DNA of 64,000 bases, taken from IMG/VR virus record IMGVR_UViG_3300028837_003833, positions 1-64,000 of that record; one strand, given 5' to 3'. A model generated the notes under the pieces. It ran no database searches. It saw only the letters and a list, made by a program, of their open reading frames with translations, and had not been told where the DNA came from. Below are positions 5,590 through 14,647 of this stretch, one piece after another (the stretch's first letter is position 1; each line of letters starts with the position of its first letter). The position numbers were made by a program, and so were the translations under genes. Source of the stretch: a virus.

Positions 5590-6666
5590 TTATCCTACAG
5601 GCAATCCATTTAACATACCATTCTTACAATCACTAAAATCTTTAAAACCTGCTGCAGCCATCCTATCAAATTCTTCCTGAAAGACAAAGTAAAGGGTCAT
5701 AACAGAATCTGGAGTATCCTTCCAGGTATCAAGAGCATAATTATCCACAGGAAGTTCCTGACGAATCTTTGCCCCCGCTCCAACAGCCACTTCCTTCTGA
5801 GGAATAATACAACGTTCCTGTATAACAGTATTATCAAAAGAAGCACTTATTGAATATGCTGTTGCTATTGGCTCACCAAGTGAATCAAGTGAATCATCAG
5901 AAGAATAATCTCCCGAATATGATTGTTCTGATAGTGAGGATTTTGATACAGACTTATATTTAATTCCTTTATTCAGAAGAAAAGAACCTTTAGTAGTAGT
6001 AGGAAATGTAGAATACCCAATAGATGATGGAGAAACAAGATATTTCATATTATCACTTATGTTTATACCACGAGTTACTGATCTATATGAAATTCTTGGT
6101 TCTTTAGGACTATAAAAAGCAAAACCAAATGCTGGTACAGTATTCTCTTTACCAATCATATGTGTTGCTATATCACGCATCATTTCTTCTGTGAAAAAGA
6201 ATTGTCTTACATCACCCTCTGATCTGAATCCATCCCACCATAAAGGAGTACCACTTACATAATTTCTATCAGGCCATTTATAACCACATTCAGGGCAAAA
6301 TCGAAGAGCTTCAAAGTTACAACCATGCTTTGGGCATTTAGTCTCATATTTTTCCAGATGGAAACCAGTAGTCTGCATACCAGTAATAGGATTGCAACCT
6401 TTTACGGTTGGAATAATAGCTGTATTGTTCTCATCATTATTCCGCCAATTAAACCAAAGTCCTTTATTTGGTCTAACAGGGACAACAAAAACTCCTGGAC
6501 CTTTCATCCAGTTTTCAGGATAAGACTTGAAGGAATCAGCATGGTAAACGGTAAGGGCATTTCCTGGGGGCAAACCAAATGTTTGTTCTCCTGTAAGACG
6601 CTCTGCTTCCATTATCTCTGCTTTAAAACCTTTGTGTTCCATTACTTTTGTAGTATTAATTTGCAT
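5590..6666 (-). CDS. Unknown protein with a zinc-knuckle, 358 aa
   Basis: The frame reaches 6720, but the first 18 codons overlap a GGGCTG/CAGCCC hairpin. The ATG at 6666 (MQINTTKVMEHKGFKAEI), preceded by a GGGAT-like site, is the more likely start. The middle of the protein has a four-Cys zinc-binding pair, CPKHGC...CPECGYKW, followed by an aromatic block LWWDGFRSEGDVRQFFF and VPAFGFAFYSP, which looks strongly conserved. The last 130 residues include a Ser/Asp-rich low-complexity stretch (SGDYSSDDSLDSLGE). I do not recognise the family. It is 63 bases after the gene at 6730-7701 and probably shares its promoter and structured leader. An intrinsic terminator ends the unit. Confidence 0.8.
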   Translation of the reverse strand: MQINTTKVMEHKGFKAEIMEAERLTGEQTFGLPPGNALTVYHADSFKSYPENWMKGPGVFVVPVRPNKGLWFNWRNNDENNTAIIPTVKGCNPITGMQTTGFHLEKYETKCPKHGCNFEALRFCPECGYKWPDRNYVSGTPLWWDGFRSEGDVRQFFFTEEMMRDIATHMIGKENTVPAFGFAFYSPKEPRISYRSVTRGINISDNMKYLVSPSSIGYSTFPTTTKGSFLLNKGIKYKSVSKSSLSEQSYSGDYSSDDSLDSLGEPIATAYSISASFDNTVIQERCIIPQKEVAVGAGAKIRQELPVDNYALDTWKDTPDSVMTLYFVFQEEFDRMAAAGFKDFSDCKNGMLNGLPVG

Positions 6667-6699
6667 ATTATATCCCAGAAATAAAAATGAATTGATAAA

Positions 6700-6717
6700 G
6701 GGCTGACTTAACAGCCC
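6700..6717 (-). other. Intercistronic hairpin GGGCTG/CAGCCC
   Basis: A perfect 6-bp stem with a 6-base loop lies between the stop of the 323-aa gene and the chosen ATG of the 358-aa gene. It is followed on the minus strand by TTTATC rather than a clean T-run, so it may stabilise or separate the two messages rather than terminate. Confidence 0.5.
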
Positions 6718-6729
6718 CATTACTGATCT

Positions 6730-7701
6730 TTAGTACTGACGATTACCCGCTACGTGAAAAGGATCCATAGGAACAATAGATGGACGATTAGCAATTTTCT
6801 TTAACTTCGGAAGATTACCCATAAATCGTAATTCCTCAAATTCTTTAAAGATAATAGGCCATGTAATTTTAAGATCATCAATACCCTTTGCAGCACTTAC
6901 TATTACAGCTTTACGATCAGAAGCTGTCTTAGTATTGATTTTTCCGGAGTCGACTACCAGCTTGATGTAAGCTCTTTCATCATCACCGATACCCGCAAAG
7001 TTTGAAACACAATCTGAGCAATACCCTTTCCAGAGAATTTCTCCGCAAATAGGACACATTTCAATAATGCGATCGTTAAGATTTAGTTCGGAAATCTTAT
7101 ACACTGAAGCAAAAGTATTATTTTCATAGGGGATTATAGTAGGATTGTTTCGCTTTCGGGCAGATTTTAACATCTCCAGTGTGTAGTCAATATCAATCAC
7201 TTCTTTTCCTGGGGTTTGAGTACCAGCTTTTAAAACAATAAAAGGCTGACCTTTCACTCTTCTATTAATTTCCTGTTCTGTCAATTCATCACGATTTTTA
7301 TCCCAGAGAATCAAAAGATCAGTGTCATTCATCTGACCAATTGGTTTGTTTGCCTGAATAAATTCAATAATAGCTGAATTTCCAAGATTAGCAGACTCAG
7401 CATTATCCGGTTTTATTACTACAGGGGATTCTTCTTCAAAGGGATCATTTCCTTTGAGATATATAGAAGCAGCTTTGATACAAAATTTCCCTTTGTCTTC
7501 AAAAAAGTTTTGAAGAATTTCAAAAAGGTCTTCCTGAGTAACCATTTTTGAATTGAGGTATTTCAAACCGGAATCATCTTCCGAAATACCATGATCTTCA
7601 AGAATTTTTTTTAATTTGGGAACTTCTGTATCTTGGAGTTTGAGGGATTCTGCAGCTTTTTGAAAACGTGCAGTTACAGAGGCGAGATTAGAGGTAGACA
7701 T
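6730..7701 (-). CDS. Unknown protein with a CxxC zinc ribbon, 323 aa
   Basis: It starts at 7701 after AAGGAG. The first 60 residues are helical (LKLQDTEVPKLKKILEDHG). Around residue 218 there is a zinc-ribbon-like CPICGEILWKGYCSDC. The C-terminus ends SIVPMDPFHVAGNRQY. It has no recognised enzyme motif. It is the first gene of a two-gene unit headed by a good promoter (7850-7876) and an unusually structured 5' leader, so its expression is likely regulated at RNA level. Both genes of the unit have paired-Cys zinc motifs, which suggests a shared process, but which one is not visible. Confidence 0.8.
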   Translation of the reverse strand: MSTSNLASVTARFQKAAESLKLQDTEVPKLKKILEDHGISEDDSGLKYLNSKMVTQEDLFEILQNFFEDKGKFCIKAASIYLKGNDPFEEESPVVIKPDNAESANLGNSAIIEFIQANKPIGQMNDTDLLILWDKNRDELTEQEINRRVKGQPFIVLKAGTQTPGKEVIDIDYTLEMLKSARKRNNPTIIPYENNTFASVYKISELNLNDRIIEMCPICGEILWKGYCSDCVSNFAGIGDDERAYIKLVVDSGKINTKTASDRKAVIVSAAKGIDDLKITWPIIFKEFEELRFMGNLPKLKKIANRPSIVPMDPFHVAGNRQY

Positions 7702-7707
7702 AACACT

Positions 7708-7849
7708 TCTCCTTGTGCTTGCCGACGTATAACGGTCAGCGGTTTTTGAGCATCTCGATAACAGCGGCTCACCTGTACATGCCTTTAAACCTGCATGTTC
7801 GGTTTTGTGAGTCCTATAATAATCTTATAAGATTCACGAATATTTAAAA
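7708..7849 (-). promoter_or_regulatory. Structured 5' leader (riboswitch-like) of the 323-aa gene
   Basis: The transcript starting after the TATAGT at 7850 would begin with a 14-base perfect palindrome AATCTTATAAGATT (7821-7834). It would continue through nested helices CTCAC/GTGAG and ACATGC/GCATGT, then GAGC/GCTC, and a hairpin GCTGAC/GTCGGC close to the AAGGAG site. The region is clearly richer in G+C than its surroundings, and no reading frame of length uses it. It looks like a cis-acting RNA, but I cannot match it to a known riboswitch class. Confidence 0.6.
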
Positions 7850-7876
7850 ACTATATGGTTACCAAAGTAATGTCAA
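7850..7876 (-). promoter_or_regulatory. Promoter TTGACA-N15-TATAGT
   Basis: On the minus strand TTGACA (7871-7876), a 15-bp spacer, then TATAGT followed by TTTTTAA. The same arrangement, including the T-rich bases after TATAGT, recurs at 27968-27994 and, with one base less in the spacer, at 34034-34059. Confidence 0.6.
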
Positions 7877-7887
7877 TAATTTTTTTT

Positions 7888-7920
7888 AATTATCATCAAT
7901 TATCATCAATTATCATCAAT
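7888..7920 (-). repeat. 10-bp tandem repeat, three copies
   Basis: TATCATCAAT is repeated three times without change at 7891-7920. The first copy on the minus strand encodes the end of the 131-aa protein (DIDDN then TGA) and the others lie beyond the stop. Slippage here would lengthen or shift the C-terminus only slightly. Confidence 0.85.
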
Positions 7921-8301
7921 ATCTAAAATATCTTTAAGAAGACTCACTTCAAGAGGGGTCATTAATTGATCACCAGATACTTTAATCTTTTCTGTTAATG
8001 CTATATCAATCTCTTCATTTTGAATTTCTTCAAGCTCTTTTTTACATTCTCTTTCTAATTCTGATGTATCAAACAAAAGTTTACCATTAGTATCAGATAA
8101 AGGATTTCCAATATCATCTTTTTTACAATATTTATCAGCTACAGCTTTTCGTGCTCTCTGTACTATTTGATGTTGAGCTATTAAATCTTCTAGGCAAGAG
8201 GAAACTTCAAGACAACTTCTAGCAGGCATTTTTAAGTTCATGACATTTGTAAAAGCTTCAATAAATTCTTTTTTCATTATTAAAGAGTTTTTGATAAGCA
8301 T
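7906..8301 (-). CDS. Hypothetical acidic protein, 131 aa
   Basis: ATG at 8301 follows AAGGA by six bases. The protein is mostly helical, with a charged middle (ERECKKELEEIQNEEIDIALTEKI) and an acidic end DILDIDDN. Three Cys are scattered without a clear metal pattern. The stop codon lies in the tandem 10-bp repeat. Function is unknown. It is the last gene of the unit that begins with the fibre-like protein at 8346-9731. Confidence 0.75.
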   Translation of the reverse strand: MLIKNSLIMKKEFIEAFTNVMNLKMPARSCLEVSSCLEDLIAQHQIVQRARKAVADKYCKKDDIGNPLSDTNGKLLFDTSELERECKKELEEIQNEEIDIALTEKIKVSGDQLMTPLEVSLLKDILDIDDN

Positions 8302-8345
8302 ATTTAATCCTTATGTTATTTATTTTTATTTATATATATAAAAGT

Positions 8346-9731
8346 TTATTCTACAAATAAAACCCCGGCACATACAAAAACTTTTTTAGAAGAACCTGTA
8401 GATTGATCTCTTAAATAAATATATTCATAAGCAAGTCCTAGTGTACCTATATGAGCACCAGTAGCATCAATAGGATAAATACTTCTAGTATACATTGGAA
8501 CTAATGCATCAATATATGATGCACATACACTAAATGTTCTTGCACTATTTACAACAATATCTAAATTAGGTCCGGAAATATACCAAGTACCAGTCATGGC
8601 AACATCTACACTATACATTCCTTGAGTAGAATAAATTTTATTAATATAAGCATTAGTAAAAATATTACTACTATCTCCAAGAGATATACCACTCCCAGGA
8701 ATAACATCTCTATTAACATAGATACTACTGTCATCTACATGAAATGCTTCTGATGAACTAGAATTTGTATAGACACTAAAGCTAGGAGCATATACCGTTA
8801 AATAATAATTACAATCATAATTACCTAATTGTATACCATCTTCATCATTTACAGAAATAATTTTATCCTCAGGATGATTGAGATGATACATATCAAAAAA
8901 TTGAACATTTATTCTTATATTGTCTAAACAAGAAGCACGACCAATTGTTAACAAATCTTCTTCTTCAGGAGAATAAATACGATTAGCAAGAAGATCTCCT
9001 ACAAAATCAGTAGCATAAATTTTATTATATGTACAAAGGCTTGATCCGATGTTATATGTTGGTGCATTAGGTACTATATCATTTGTCTTAAGATCTCCTC
9101 TTACTTCTAAGATACCATCAATAGGTAATAGAAACCTTGGTATACCACCATCCTCACCAAAAAGATATTCTTTAGTATTTACAATAATAGAATATTCGTG
9201 TTCACCACTAAAAGAACGAAAAGTAGACGATACCGTTTTATATGTTATCGTACCTTGCTCAGCATTTGATGCGATTATAAAATTAGTACTTAAAGTTATA
9301 GAATCTTCAGTAATTTCAAAAGTATCACCAATAGTAATCTTATTATCAGAACCATTAATGACAATATCACCAAGAATCATACTCGGAATGGTAAGATCAA
9401 AAACTCCAACATCAATACCCGATCGACCTATAAGCCTGATCATATTCTTGGCAACATTGATTTCAGAACCAGCTTCACCCGGTACAAGACTTACACTAGG
9501 AATAGAATTATAAGGATCAAAAAGAGTCTTGTAAATTTTGGCGATAAAGTCATAAGATCTTTCATCACCTATCCTTTGTGTACGTCCCCATTCATCATCA
9601 TCATCCGTTTGAGGAGTGTTAATGATAGCACCAGGTAGCATCTCATCACCAATACCGTAATAGACACTCTTTGGACCCTTAGAGAAAGAATCATAAATAG
9701 AACTATATGAAAGAAAATCGCTGTCAGCCAT
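8346..9731 (-). CDS. Fibre-like virion protein, 461 aa
   Basis: The protein is rich in beta-forming and small residues, and has several copies of a loose repeat: YNIGSSLCTYNKIYATDF, SLGDSSNIFTNAYINKIYS, LGTLGLAYEYIYLRD. The pattern G-S/T-x-x-x-x(Y/W)xxIYa is common in phage tail-fibre and other virion fibre proteins. The N-terminal 60 residues (FLSYSSIYDSFSKGPKSV) contain an acidic patch TDDDDEWG and may be the attachment end. AAGGAG precedes the ATG, and the upstream gap carries a promoter-like pair and the ATAATCTACTAAT motif. Assignment to the virion is an inference from composition and repeats. Confidence 0.65.
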   Translation of the reverse strand: MADSDFLSYSSIYDSFSKGPKSVYYGIGDEMLPGAIINTPQTDDDDEWGRTQRIGDERSYDFIAKIYKTLFDPYNSIPSVSLVPGEAGSEINVAKNMIRLIGRSGIDVGVFDLTIPSMILGDIVINGSDNKITIGDTFEITEDSITLSTNFIIASNAEQGTITYKTVSSTFRSFSGEHEYSIIVNTKEYLFGEDGGIPRFLLPIDGILEVRGDLKTNDIVPNAPTYNIGSSLCTYNKIYATDFVGDLLANRIYSPEEEDLLTIGRASCLDNIRINVQFFDMYHLNHPEDKIISVNDEDGIQLGNYDCNYYLTVYAPSFSVYTNSSSSEAFHVDDSSIYVNRDVIPGSGISLGDSSNIFTNAYINKIYSTQGMYSVDVAMTGTWYISGPNLDIVVNSARTFSVCASYIDALVPMYTRSIYPIDATGAHIGTLGLAYEYIYLRDQSTGSSKKVFVCAGVLFVE

Positions 9732-9782
9732 TACAGACTCCTTATGAATATCACAATAAACGTACTATTAATAAGGATATAC

Positions 9783-9795
9783 ATTAGTAGATTAT
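9783..9795 (-). promoter_or_regulatory. Recurrent motif ATAATCTACTAAT
   Basis: This 13-mer on the minus strand, about 52 bases before the fibre-like gene, recurs exactly at 39403-39415 and with one change at 57114-57126, each time upstream of a virion gene. It may be a late promoter element or an RNA-processing signal. Confidence 0.45.
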
Positions 9796-9820
9796 TATAA
9801 GATTTAAAAATGAATGTAAA
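9794..9820 (-). promoter_or_regulatory. Promoter-like TTTACA-N15-TATAAT
   Basis: On the minus strand TTTACA (9815-9820) and TATAAT (9794-9799) have the same 15-bp spacing as the TTGACA-type promoters of this genome. It would transcribe the fibre-like gene. It overlaps the ATAATCTACTAAT motif. Confidence 0.45.
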
Positions 9821-9844
9821 AAGTATTAAGTTTCCTTTAAAAAA

Positions 9845-10741
9845 TCAATCTATTGGTTTAATTACCAATTTGAATGTGACATAACACTTAAATTTTTCAG
9901 GATGACGAAGATATTGCAAATAATGTTCAATAGGAACTTCTTCATCCTCAGATTTACCAAGTACTTTAAAAGCCTCAGTATTCCCATGCTTCTCTATGAC
10001 AAGCTCTCCCTTATGCTTATACTCTATCGGAGAATCTGTAGAAGGAGTATCATCATCTATAGCATCAGAAGATGTTTCAGAAGCATCAGAATCAAGATTA
10101 TTCTTTTTATAATTTTTTTCTACAGATTTAAGTATCGTAGGAACATCTCTAGCCGGAGATTCATGTTCCATAATAAAATCTACGGTATCCTTAATAACAT
10201 CCGGATCTTCAGTTTTTTCTGAAATTTTAGACCAATGAGAATCATTAAAAGTAGAGTCACCTATAGGTTTAGAAAGTTCTGTTATAGCTTCCTCTGGTAT
10301 TCTACCTAAATCCTGAGACAATGTGGCAAGTCTCTTCAATCGATGCGGAGTAACTTGTAGTATCTCAGAAATTTCTTTATCAGTCTTATCCATACTATTT
10401 AACTTTAAATATGCTCTATTTAAATCCATAGGACTAAGATTTAATCGTTTAATATTCTCATCCAAAGAAATAAGAAAAGCTTCTTCATCAGTAGCTTCTA
10501 AAATTACATATTCTTCTGGAGGAAGCTCGTAATCCTCTCCATGTAATTTCTTTAAAGCTTCCAACCTACGTTGACCTGAGACTACCTCATAAACCCCATC
10601 ATCCCGGCATCTTAGTGCCAACCTATTAATAAGATGATGTTTTTTTATCGATTTAGCTAAGTTTGAAATATTTCCAGCATCAGTATCCTCAACAACAGTA
10701 CGAGCATTACATTTGGAAATAATTATTTCACTTATTTTCAT
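9845..10741 (-). CDS. ParB-domain protein, 298 aa
   Basis: Residues 1-95 match the ParB/Spo0J N-terminal domain: an opening KISEIIISKCNART, LAKSIKKHHLINRLALR, then YEVVSGQRRLEALKKL, whose GxRR motif in ParB binds CTP. Residues about 100-150 form a helix-turn-helix region (SPMDLNRAYLKL...KEISEILQVTPHRLKRL). The rest (150-298) is acidic and variable. In plasmids and large phages such proteins act in partition; others in phages are nucleases or transcription regulators. No ParA neighbour is visible, so a regulatory or nuclease-like role is as likely as segregation. It is 24 bases upstream of nothing else on its strand and follows the ligase gene. Confidence 0.85.
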   Translation of the reverse strand: MKISEIIISKCNARTVVEDTDAGNISNLAKSIKKHHLINRLALRCRDDGVYEVVSGQRRLEALKKLHGEDYELPPEEYVILEATDEEAFLISLDENIKRLNLSPMDLNRAYLKLNSMDKTDKEISEILQVTPHRLKRLATLSQDLGRIPEEAITELSKPIGDSTFNDSHWSKISEKTEDPDVIKDTVDFIMEHESPARDVPTILKSVEKNYKKNNLDSDASETSSDAIDDDTPSTDSPIEYKHKGELVIEKHGNTEAFKVLGKSEDEEVPIEHYLQYLRHPEKFKCYVTFKLVIKPID

Positions 10742-10764
10742 AATAGGATTCCTTCCATAACCGT

Positions 10765-12735
10765 TTAGAAAAGACTTTCCGAAACTATGTCTATTACATC
10801 CGATTTATTATCTATTTTCTTTTCTTCCTTTTTTTGCATACCACCTATGATCTTAATAAATTCATCTTCATTAATCAATTTAACTCCGAGTTTCTGAGCC
10901 TTTCTATTCTTCGATGTTCCAGAATTTTTATCATTTGTAACCAAATATGTGAGTCCATCTGACACTGAATCCTTTGAAATACCCCCAAGGTCTACCACGG
11001 TTTTCTGAAACTCTTTTCTACCCATAGAAGATAATGAACCTGTCACACAAAATGACATCCCCGTCAAAATACCCTTTTTCTTTTCTTTAATCTTAATAAC
11101 CTGAAGAAGATCATCAGCCATAGGCTTAATCTCGGAAATACCATTACAAACACTATGGGCAGAAGTTTCCGCAAACCCGGCAATTTTTTCCAAATCCGAG
11201 GGTACTACACAGGCAATTTTTTCCCATGACTCATATTTCTCCACCAAAATTCCTGAGGTGGTCTTGGAGCATGTAGGAATACCAAGTGCTGTGATAAACT
11301 TCTCAAGATATAGCTCTTTTGTCTCTTCTATTGTTTTAAAGAATGTTTTTACGGTTTTCTCCCCAATACCCTCTACCGCTATAAAATCATCTGCAGTCAA
11401 TTTATATAAATCAGATACCGATCTTATTTTACCTAAATCCCACAACCTAGAAACAAATCTCTCAGAAAATCCCTTCATATCAAGAGTCTGTATCCAATAA
11501 ACTATTCTATTGATATCTCTCTCCTTGCATATTTTATTCCGACACCAAATATTTACTCCATCATCTTCTACAGGACCACCGCAAGAGGGGCATACTTCTG
11601 GTTTTGGAAATGGATCTCCTTCCATGATAACTTCTGTAACTTGTGGGATTATATCTCCCTTCTTCTCAATAGTAACTTCAGCGCCTACTCCTATACACAT
11701 TTCTTCCATATAAGCAAAGTTATGGACAGAAGCTTTTTTAATGGTACTTCCCATAAGTTCTACATCTTCAAGTTTAGCTACAGGAGTAATTTTACCAGTA
11801 CGACCTATTTGAAGTAATATATCTAAGACTGTTGTCACACTTTTTTCAGATTCAAATTTTAAAGCTATCTGACCTTCTGGACGATTTCGTTTTGTTCCGA
11901 GTTTCTCCTGAAGATCAATATCATTAATCTTTAAAACAAGACCATCAATTTCATAATCATATTTAGTACGTTGTTTATCCCGAATCGATTTATAGATTGC
12001 TATAATTTCTTCGATCGAATGACAGATAAATGTTTCTACCGTAGTAAATCCTAACTTTTGTAAAATTTCAATTTTTTCAGTTTCCTTTTTTACTTTAGCA
12101 TTAATATCATAAGCTATTACCCTGATATACTTACTATAAGAACCATCAAAACGTCTACTGATACCACTTGCAGCATTTCGAGCATTCTTATAAGGTTTTT
12201 CTCCCATCTTTTTTCTTTGTTCTTGTACAAGTACATAGTCTCTTTTTGGCAGTACACCCTCACCACGAATTATTATATCATTTTTAATAGGTGTAATTAA
12301 AGGAACTTGTCGAAATAACAAAACATTCTCATAAATGTTTTCTCCGATATACCCATCACCCCGTGTTAAACCACTCTCAAGTTTACCATCACTATAACAG
12401 ATTTCTAAAGAAAATCCATCTATTTTATGTTGTAAAACCCATTCTAATTTTTTAAAACCAAGTTCAGCAAGAGTTTTCTTAACCCATTCTCGAATTTCAT
12501 CTTCTGATGAAACCTTGTTTTGGGATCCCATAGCAATAATATGTTTTTTCTTAGACCAAGAGCTGCAGACTGAATGACCTATCTTAGATAGTCGGGGATG
12601 ATCCGGAGGAAGATTTCGAAACACTTTATCTTTAAATGCATCATATCCAGCATCATCAATAAGAGGCTCACTATTATAGTACGCATTTTCATACTCATCT
12701 AATTTCTTAAGCCATCCTGCTATTCTATCGTTCAT
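10765..12735 (-). CDS. ligA: NAD-dependent DNA ligase
   Basis: This 656-residue protein has the full LigA layout. The Ia domain contains YENAYYNSEPLIDDAGYD, which binds NMN. The adenylation domain has the KIDG active site at residue 104 (LQHKIDGFSLEICY). The OB fold (QIGRTGKITPVAKLEDV) is followed by a four-Cys zinc finger CPSCGGPVEDDGVNIWCRNKIC shown here only by its Cys positions (C..C, C..C). Helix-hairpin-helix repeats (FIAVEGIGEKTVKTFF) and a C-terminal BRCT domain (GMSFCVTGSLSSMGRKEF) complete it. It seals nicks in DNA using NAD+, and in a phage serves replication and repair. Length is close to bacterial LigA (about 670). The start overlaps the preceding stop as ATGA. Confidence 0.95.
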   Translation of the reverse strand: MNDRIAGWLKKLDEYENAYYNSEPLIDDAGYDAFKDKVFRNLPPDHPRLSKIGHSVCSSWSKKKHIIAMGSQNKVSSEDEIREWVKKTLAELGFKKLEWVLQHKIDGFSLEICYSDGKLESGLTRGDGYIGENIYENVLLFRQVPLITPIKNDIIIRGEGVLPKRDYVLVQEQRKKMGEKPYKNARNAASGISRRFDGSYSKYIRVIAYDINAKVKKETEKIEILQKLGFTTVETFICHSIEEIIAIYKSIRDKQRTKYDYEIDGLVLKINDIDLQEKLGTKRNRPEGQIALKFESEKSVTTVLDILLQIGRTGKITPVAKLEDVELMGSTIKKASVHNFAYMEEMCIGVGAEVTIEKKGDIIPQVTEVIMEGDPFPKPEVCPSCGGPVEDDGVNIWCRNKICKERDINRIVYWIQTLDMKGFSERFVSRLWDLGKIRSVSDLYKLTADDFIAVEGIGEKTVKTFFKTIEETKELYLEKFITALGIPTCSKTTSGILVEKYESWEKIACVVPSDLEKIAGFAETSAHSVCNGISEIKPMADDLLQVIKIKEKKKGILTGMSFCVTGSLSSMGRKEFQKTVVDLGGISKDSVSDGLTYLVTNDKNSGTSKNRKAQKLGVKLINEDEFIKIIGGMQKKEEKKIDNKSDVIDIVSESLF

Positions 12736-12956
12736 AAACTATCCTCATCATACTTTAGATCATTTTTAAAAATTTGTCTTCGCTTTTTTTTATGCATCTT
12801 CTTTATTTCTTGTCTCTGTACAGAACCATACCCTACATAACTATCAAGAGTTGTGCCGTCTCCAAAGGAAAGTGTAACCTTTTTTTTCTTTTCCATTTTC
12901 GGGACACTTTTAAAACAAGAGTGTGAACTTCTATTGGTACTTCCCCATGAAGGCAT
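12732..12956 (-). CDS. Small basic protein, 74 aa
   Basis: ATG at 12956 follows GGAGAG. The 74-residue product is highly basic (MEKKKKVTLSF and EIKKMHKKKRRQIFK) and ends acidic. It overlaps the ligase start by four bases (ATGA), so translation is probably coupled to ligA. It may bind nucleic acid, but no family is recognised. Confidence 0.7.
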   Translation of the reverse strand: MPSWGSTNRSSHSCFKSVPKMEKKKKVTLSFGDGTTLDSYVGYGSVQRQEIKKMHKKKRRQIFKNDLKYDEDSL

Positions 12957-12959
12957 CTA

Positions 12960-13466
12960 TTACTCTCCAATTTTTTCAGTACAGGTTAATTCTATAACAA
13001 TATTCATCATATTATTAGTTAAAACGTACATATTCTTTTTACGCATGTTTTTTATGGTACAAGAGCAAGGAATGAGAATTCTCCAGAATTTAGATGCCTT
13101 TTCTCTCTCTAAAACGATCTTCTTTTGCTCATCAGATAACCCATCAAAAGATATAGAAGAAAGCATTGTGAAATCTTTAACATCACTAATTTGATTCTTA
13201 TCAACATCCATGATTGTTCTACCTGTACCATAACATTTGTTACAATTACTTTTTCCGAAAGACATTACTTCACGAATGGGGATATGCCGAGGTTTAATTA
13301 TAAAAGTTTTTTCGCCATTATTTTTTTCTATAGTATCATAGGAGAAAACTTCTTCACTCACAAACTTCCTGGAATCCATAATTTCTTTATAAATAACTTT
13401 AGCGAGAGTAGGATTAAAGGCTTCTTCTACATCATATGTTTTTTTTACCTGAGTCTCCTCTAACAT
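12960..13466 (-). CDS. Zinc-binding hypothetical protein, 168 aa
   Basis: The ATG at 13466 follows GGAGGGGG. Around residue 75 is CNKCYGTGR, a DnaJ-type CxxCxGxG repeat, paired about 55 residues later with CSC. Together they could form one zinc site, as in several phage replication accessory proteins (compare 22802-23485 in this window). The rest is unremarkable. It overlaps the stop-start region of 13460-14647 by seven bases. Function is unknown. Confidence 0.7.
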   Translation of the reverse strand: MLEETQVKKTYDVEEAFNPTLAKVIYKEIMDSRKFVSEEVFSYDTIEKNNGEKTFIIKPRHIPIREVMSFGKSNCNKCYGTGRTIMDVDKNQISDVKDFTMLSSISFDGLSDEQKKIVLEREKASKFWRILIPCSCTIKNMRKKNMYVLTNNMMNIVIELTCTEKIGE

Positions 13467-14647
13467 TCTTCAACCCCCTCCGAAAAAAATAAGTTTAGAT
13501 AAATCCCGATCGCTTTTTCTATTTTAAGCCTTTTCAAAGATTCAAAATCTTTAGCCACTAATCCTATGTGCCTAGCAAGATCCCAAGGAGAATTTATTTC
13601 ATCTTCACACTCAGCTATTTGATGATAAATTGCTTTCTTCATCTTAGAGGTTAGTCCTTTTGTTTTACAAATCTCTATTGCATCAGATTCAGGATAAAAA
13701 TTAGATCTATCACAGTCAGATTGTTTCTTTTTTAATCTTTCAAAAATTTCCGGAACTTCATCATTTAATCGAATAAGCATAGCTGGAAGTATATCTTTAA
13801 GACTTGAAGGTTGTAATCCTTTATAATCAGATTTGAAAAAAGATTCTCCCCCATAATTTGCTACACAGTATGTTTTTGATATTTTATTATATAACAGCAC
13901 ATCGATAGTTAATGGGCAAGCATCTAACTCTGAAGCGGATATCGAAAAACCAAGCTGTACGGGACCATTAAAATCATACTCTTTCTCAAATAAAAATCTA
14001 GCATGAAATATTAAATCATCTTTATTATCCCCATAAACACAATCCAATTTAAGAGATACCATAATAGAATCTCGAATAATTTGAATTAATTCATAAAGAG
14101 GAATAAAAGATTTAGCAGTAGAAGTAATAGCTCGTATAATAGTACACCCATCCGATTCCCTAATTTTTAATATATTTTGAGCTTTCTTAACATCATCCGC
14201 TAAACCTGCTTGCCATGTTTTAATGATATTCATTTTTAGGGTAGGTCGACAGGTAGCAAAAAAAGAATAAGGGATACCTATTATTTTACAGAGTTGTTTT
14301 GTTGCATGTATTACTTTTTCATCTTTTGGATTATCGGGGTCAACTTTGAAATATAAGCGATTAGAATAATAATTTTTATCTTGAAATTCTATATAAGTAT
14401 CTTCATCAACAATCGTATAGTTTATTGTCCTTAAATCTACCAATAAATCTATGCACCTTTTATGCCACATCTCTAAACGACCACACAAATCAGGAATATC
14501 ATTGGAATTATCTTTTATATCTTCATGGACTTCTATAGTATTAGGTAGATTTTTAGAAGACAATTTATCTCTTGCAATACGTTCTGGTAGCTCTTTCTCA
14601 AAGAAGTCATCATCACCATTAAGAAGTTCTTCTACATCAATGTCCAT
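13460..14647 (-). CDS. Unknown protein, 395 aa
   Basis: This 395-residue protein has no catalytic motif I can name. Residues 130-185 (LCKIIGIPYSFFATCRPTLK, then IIRAITSTAKSFIPLYEL) and a later VQLGFSISASELDACPL resemble the general pattern of phage and plasmid DUF932-type proteins: an Asn/Ser-rich core with repeated beta strands. The match is weak. The C-terminus has a helical tail. It lies in a tight operon between the SLOG protein (16-base overlap) and the zinc protein, within the replication region. Confidence 0.65.
   Translation of the reverse strand: MDIDVEELLNGDDDFFEKELPERIARDKLSSKNLPNTIEVHEDIKDNSNDIPDLCGRLEMWHKRCIDLLVDLRTINYTIVDEDTYIEFQDKNYYSNRLYFKVDPDNPKDEKVIHATKQLCKIIGIPYSFFATCRPTLKMNIIKTWQAGLADDVKKAQNILKIRESDGCTIIRAITSTAKSFIPLYELIQIIRDSIMVSLKLDCVYGDNKDDLIFHARFLFEKEYDFNGPVQLGFSISASELDACPLTIDVLLYNKISKTYCVANYGGESFFKSDYKGLQPSSLKDILPAMLIRLNDEVPEIFERLKKKQSDCDRSNFYPESDAIEICKTKGLTSKMKKAIYHQIAECEDEINSPWDLARHIGLVAKDFESLKRLKIEKAIGIYLNLFFSEGVEEC

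Noticed and set aside
7888-7920. CRISPR array
   Set aside because: The 10-bp units are contiguous with no spacers; it is a simple tandem repeat.
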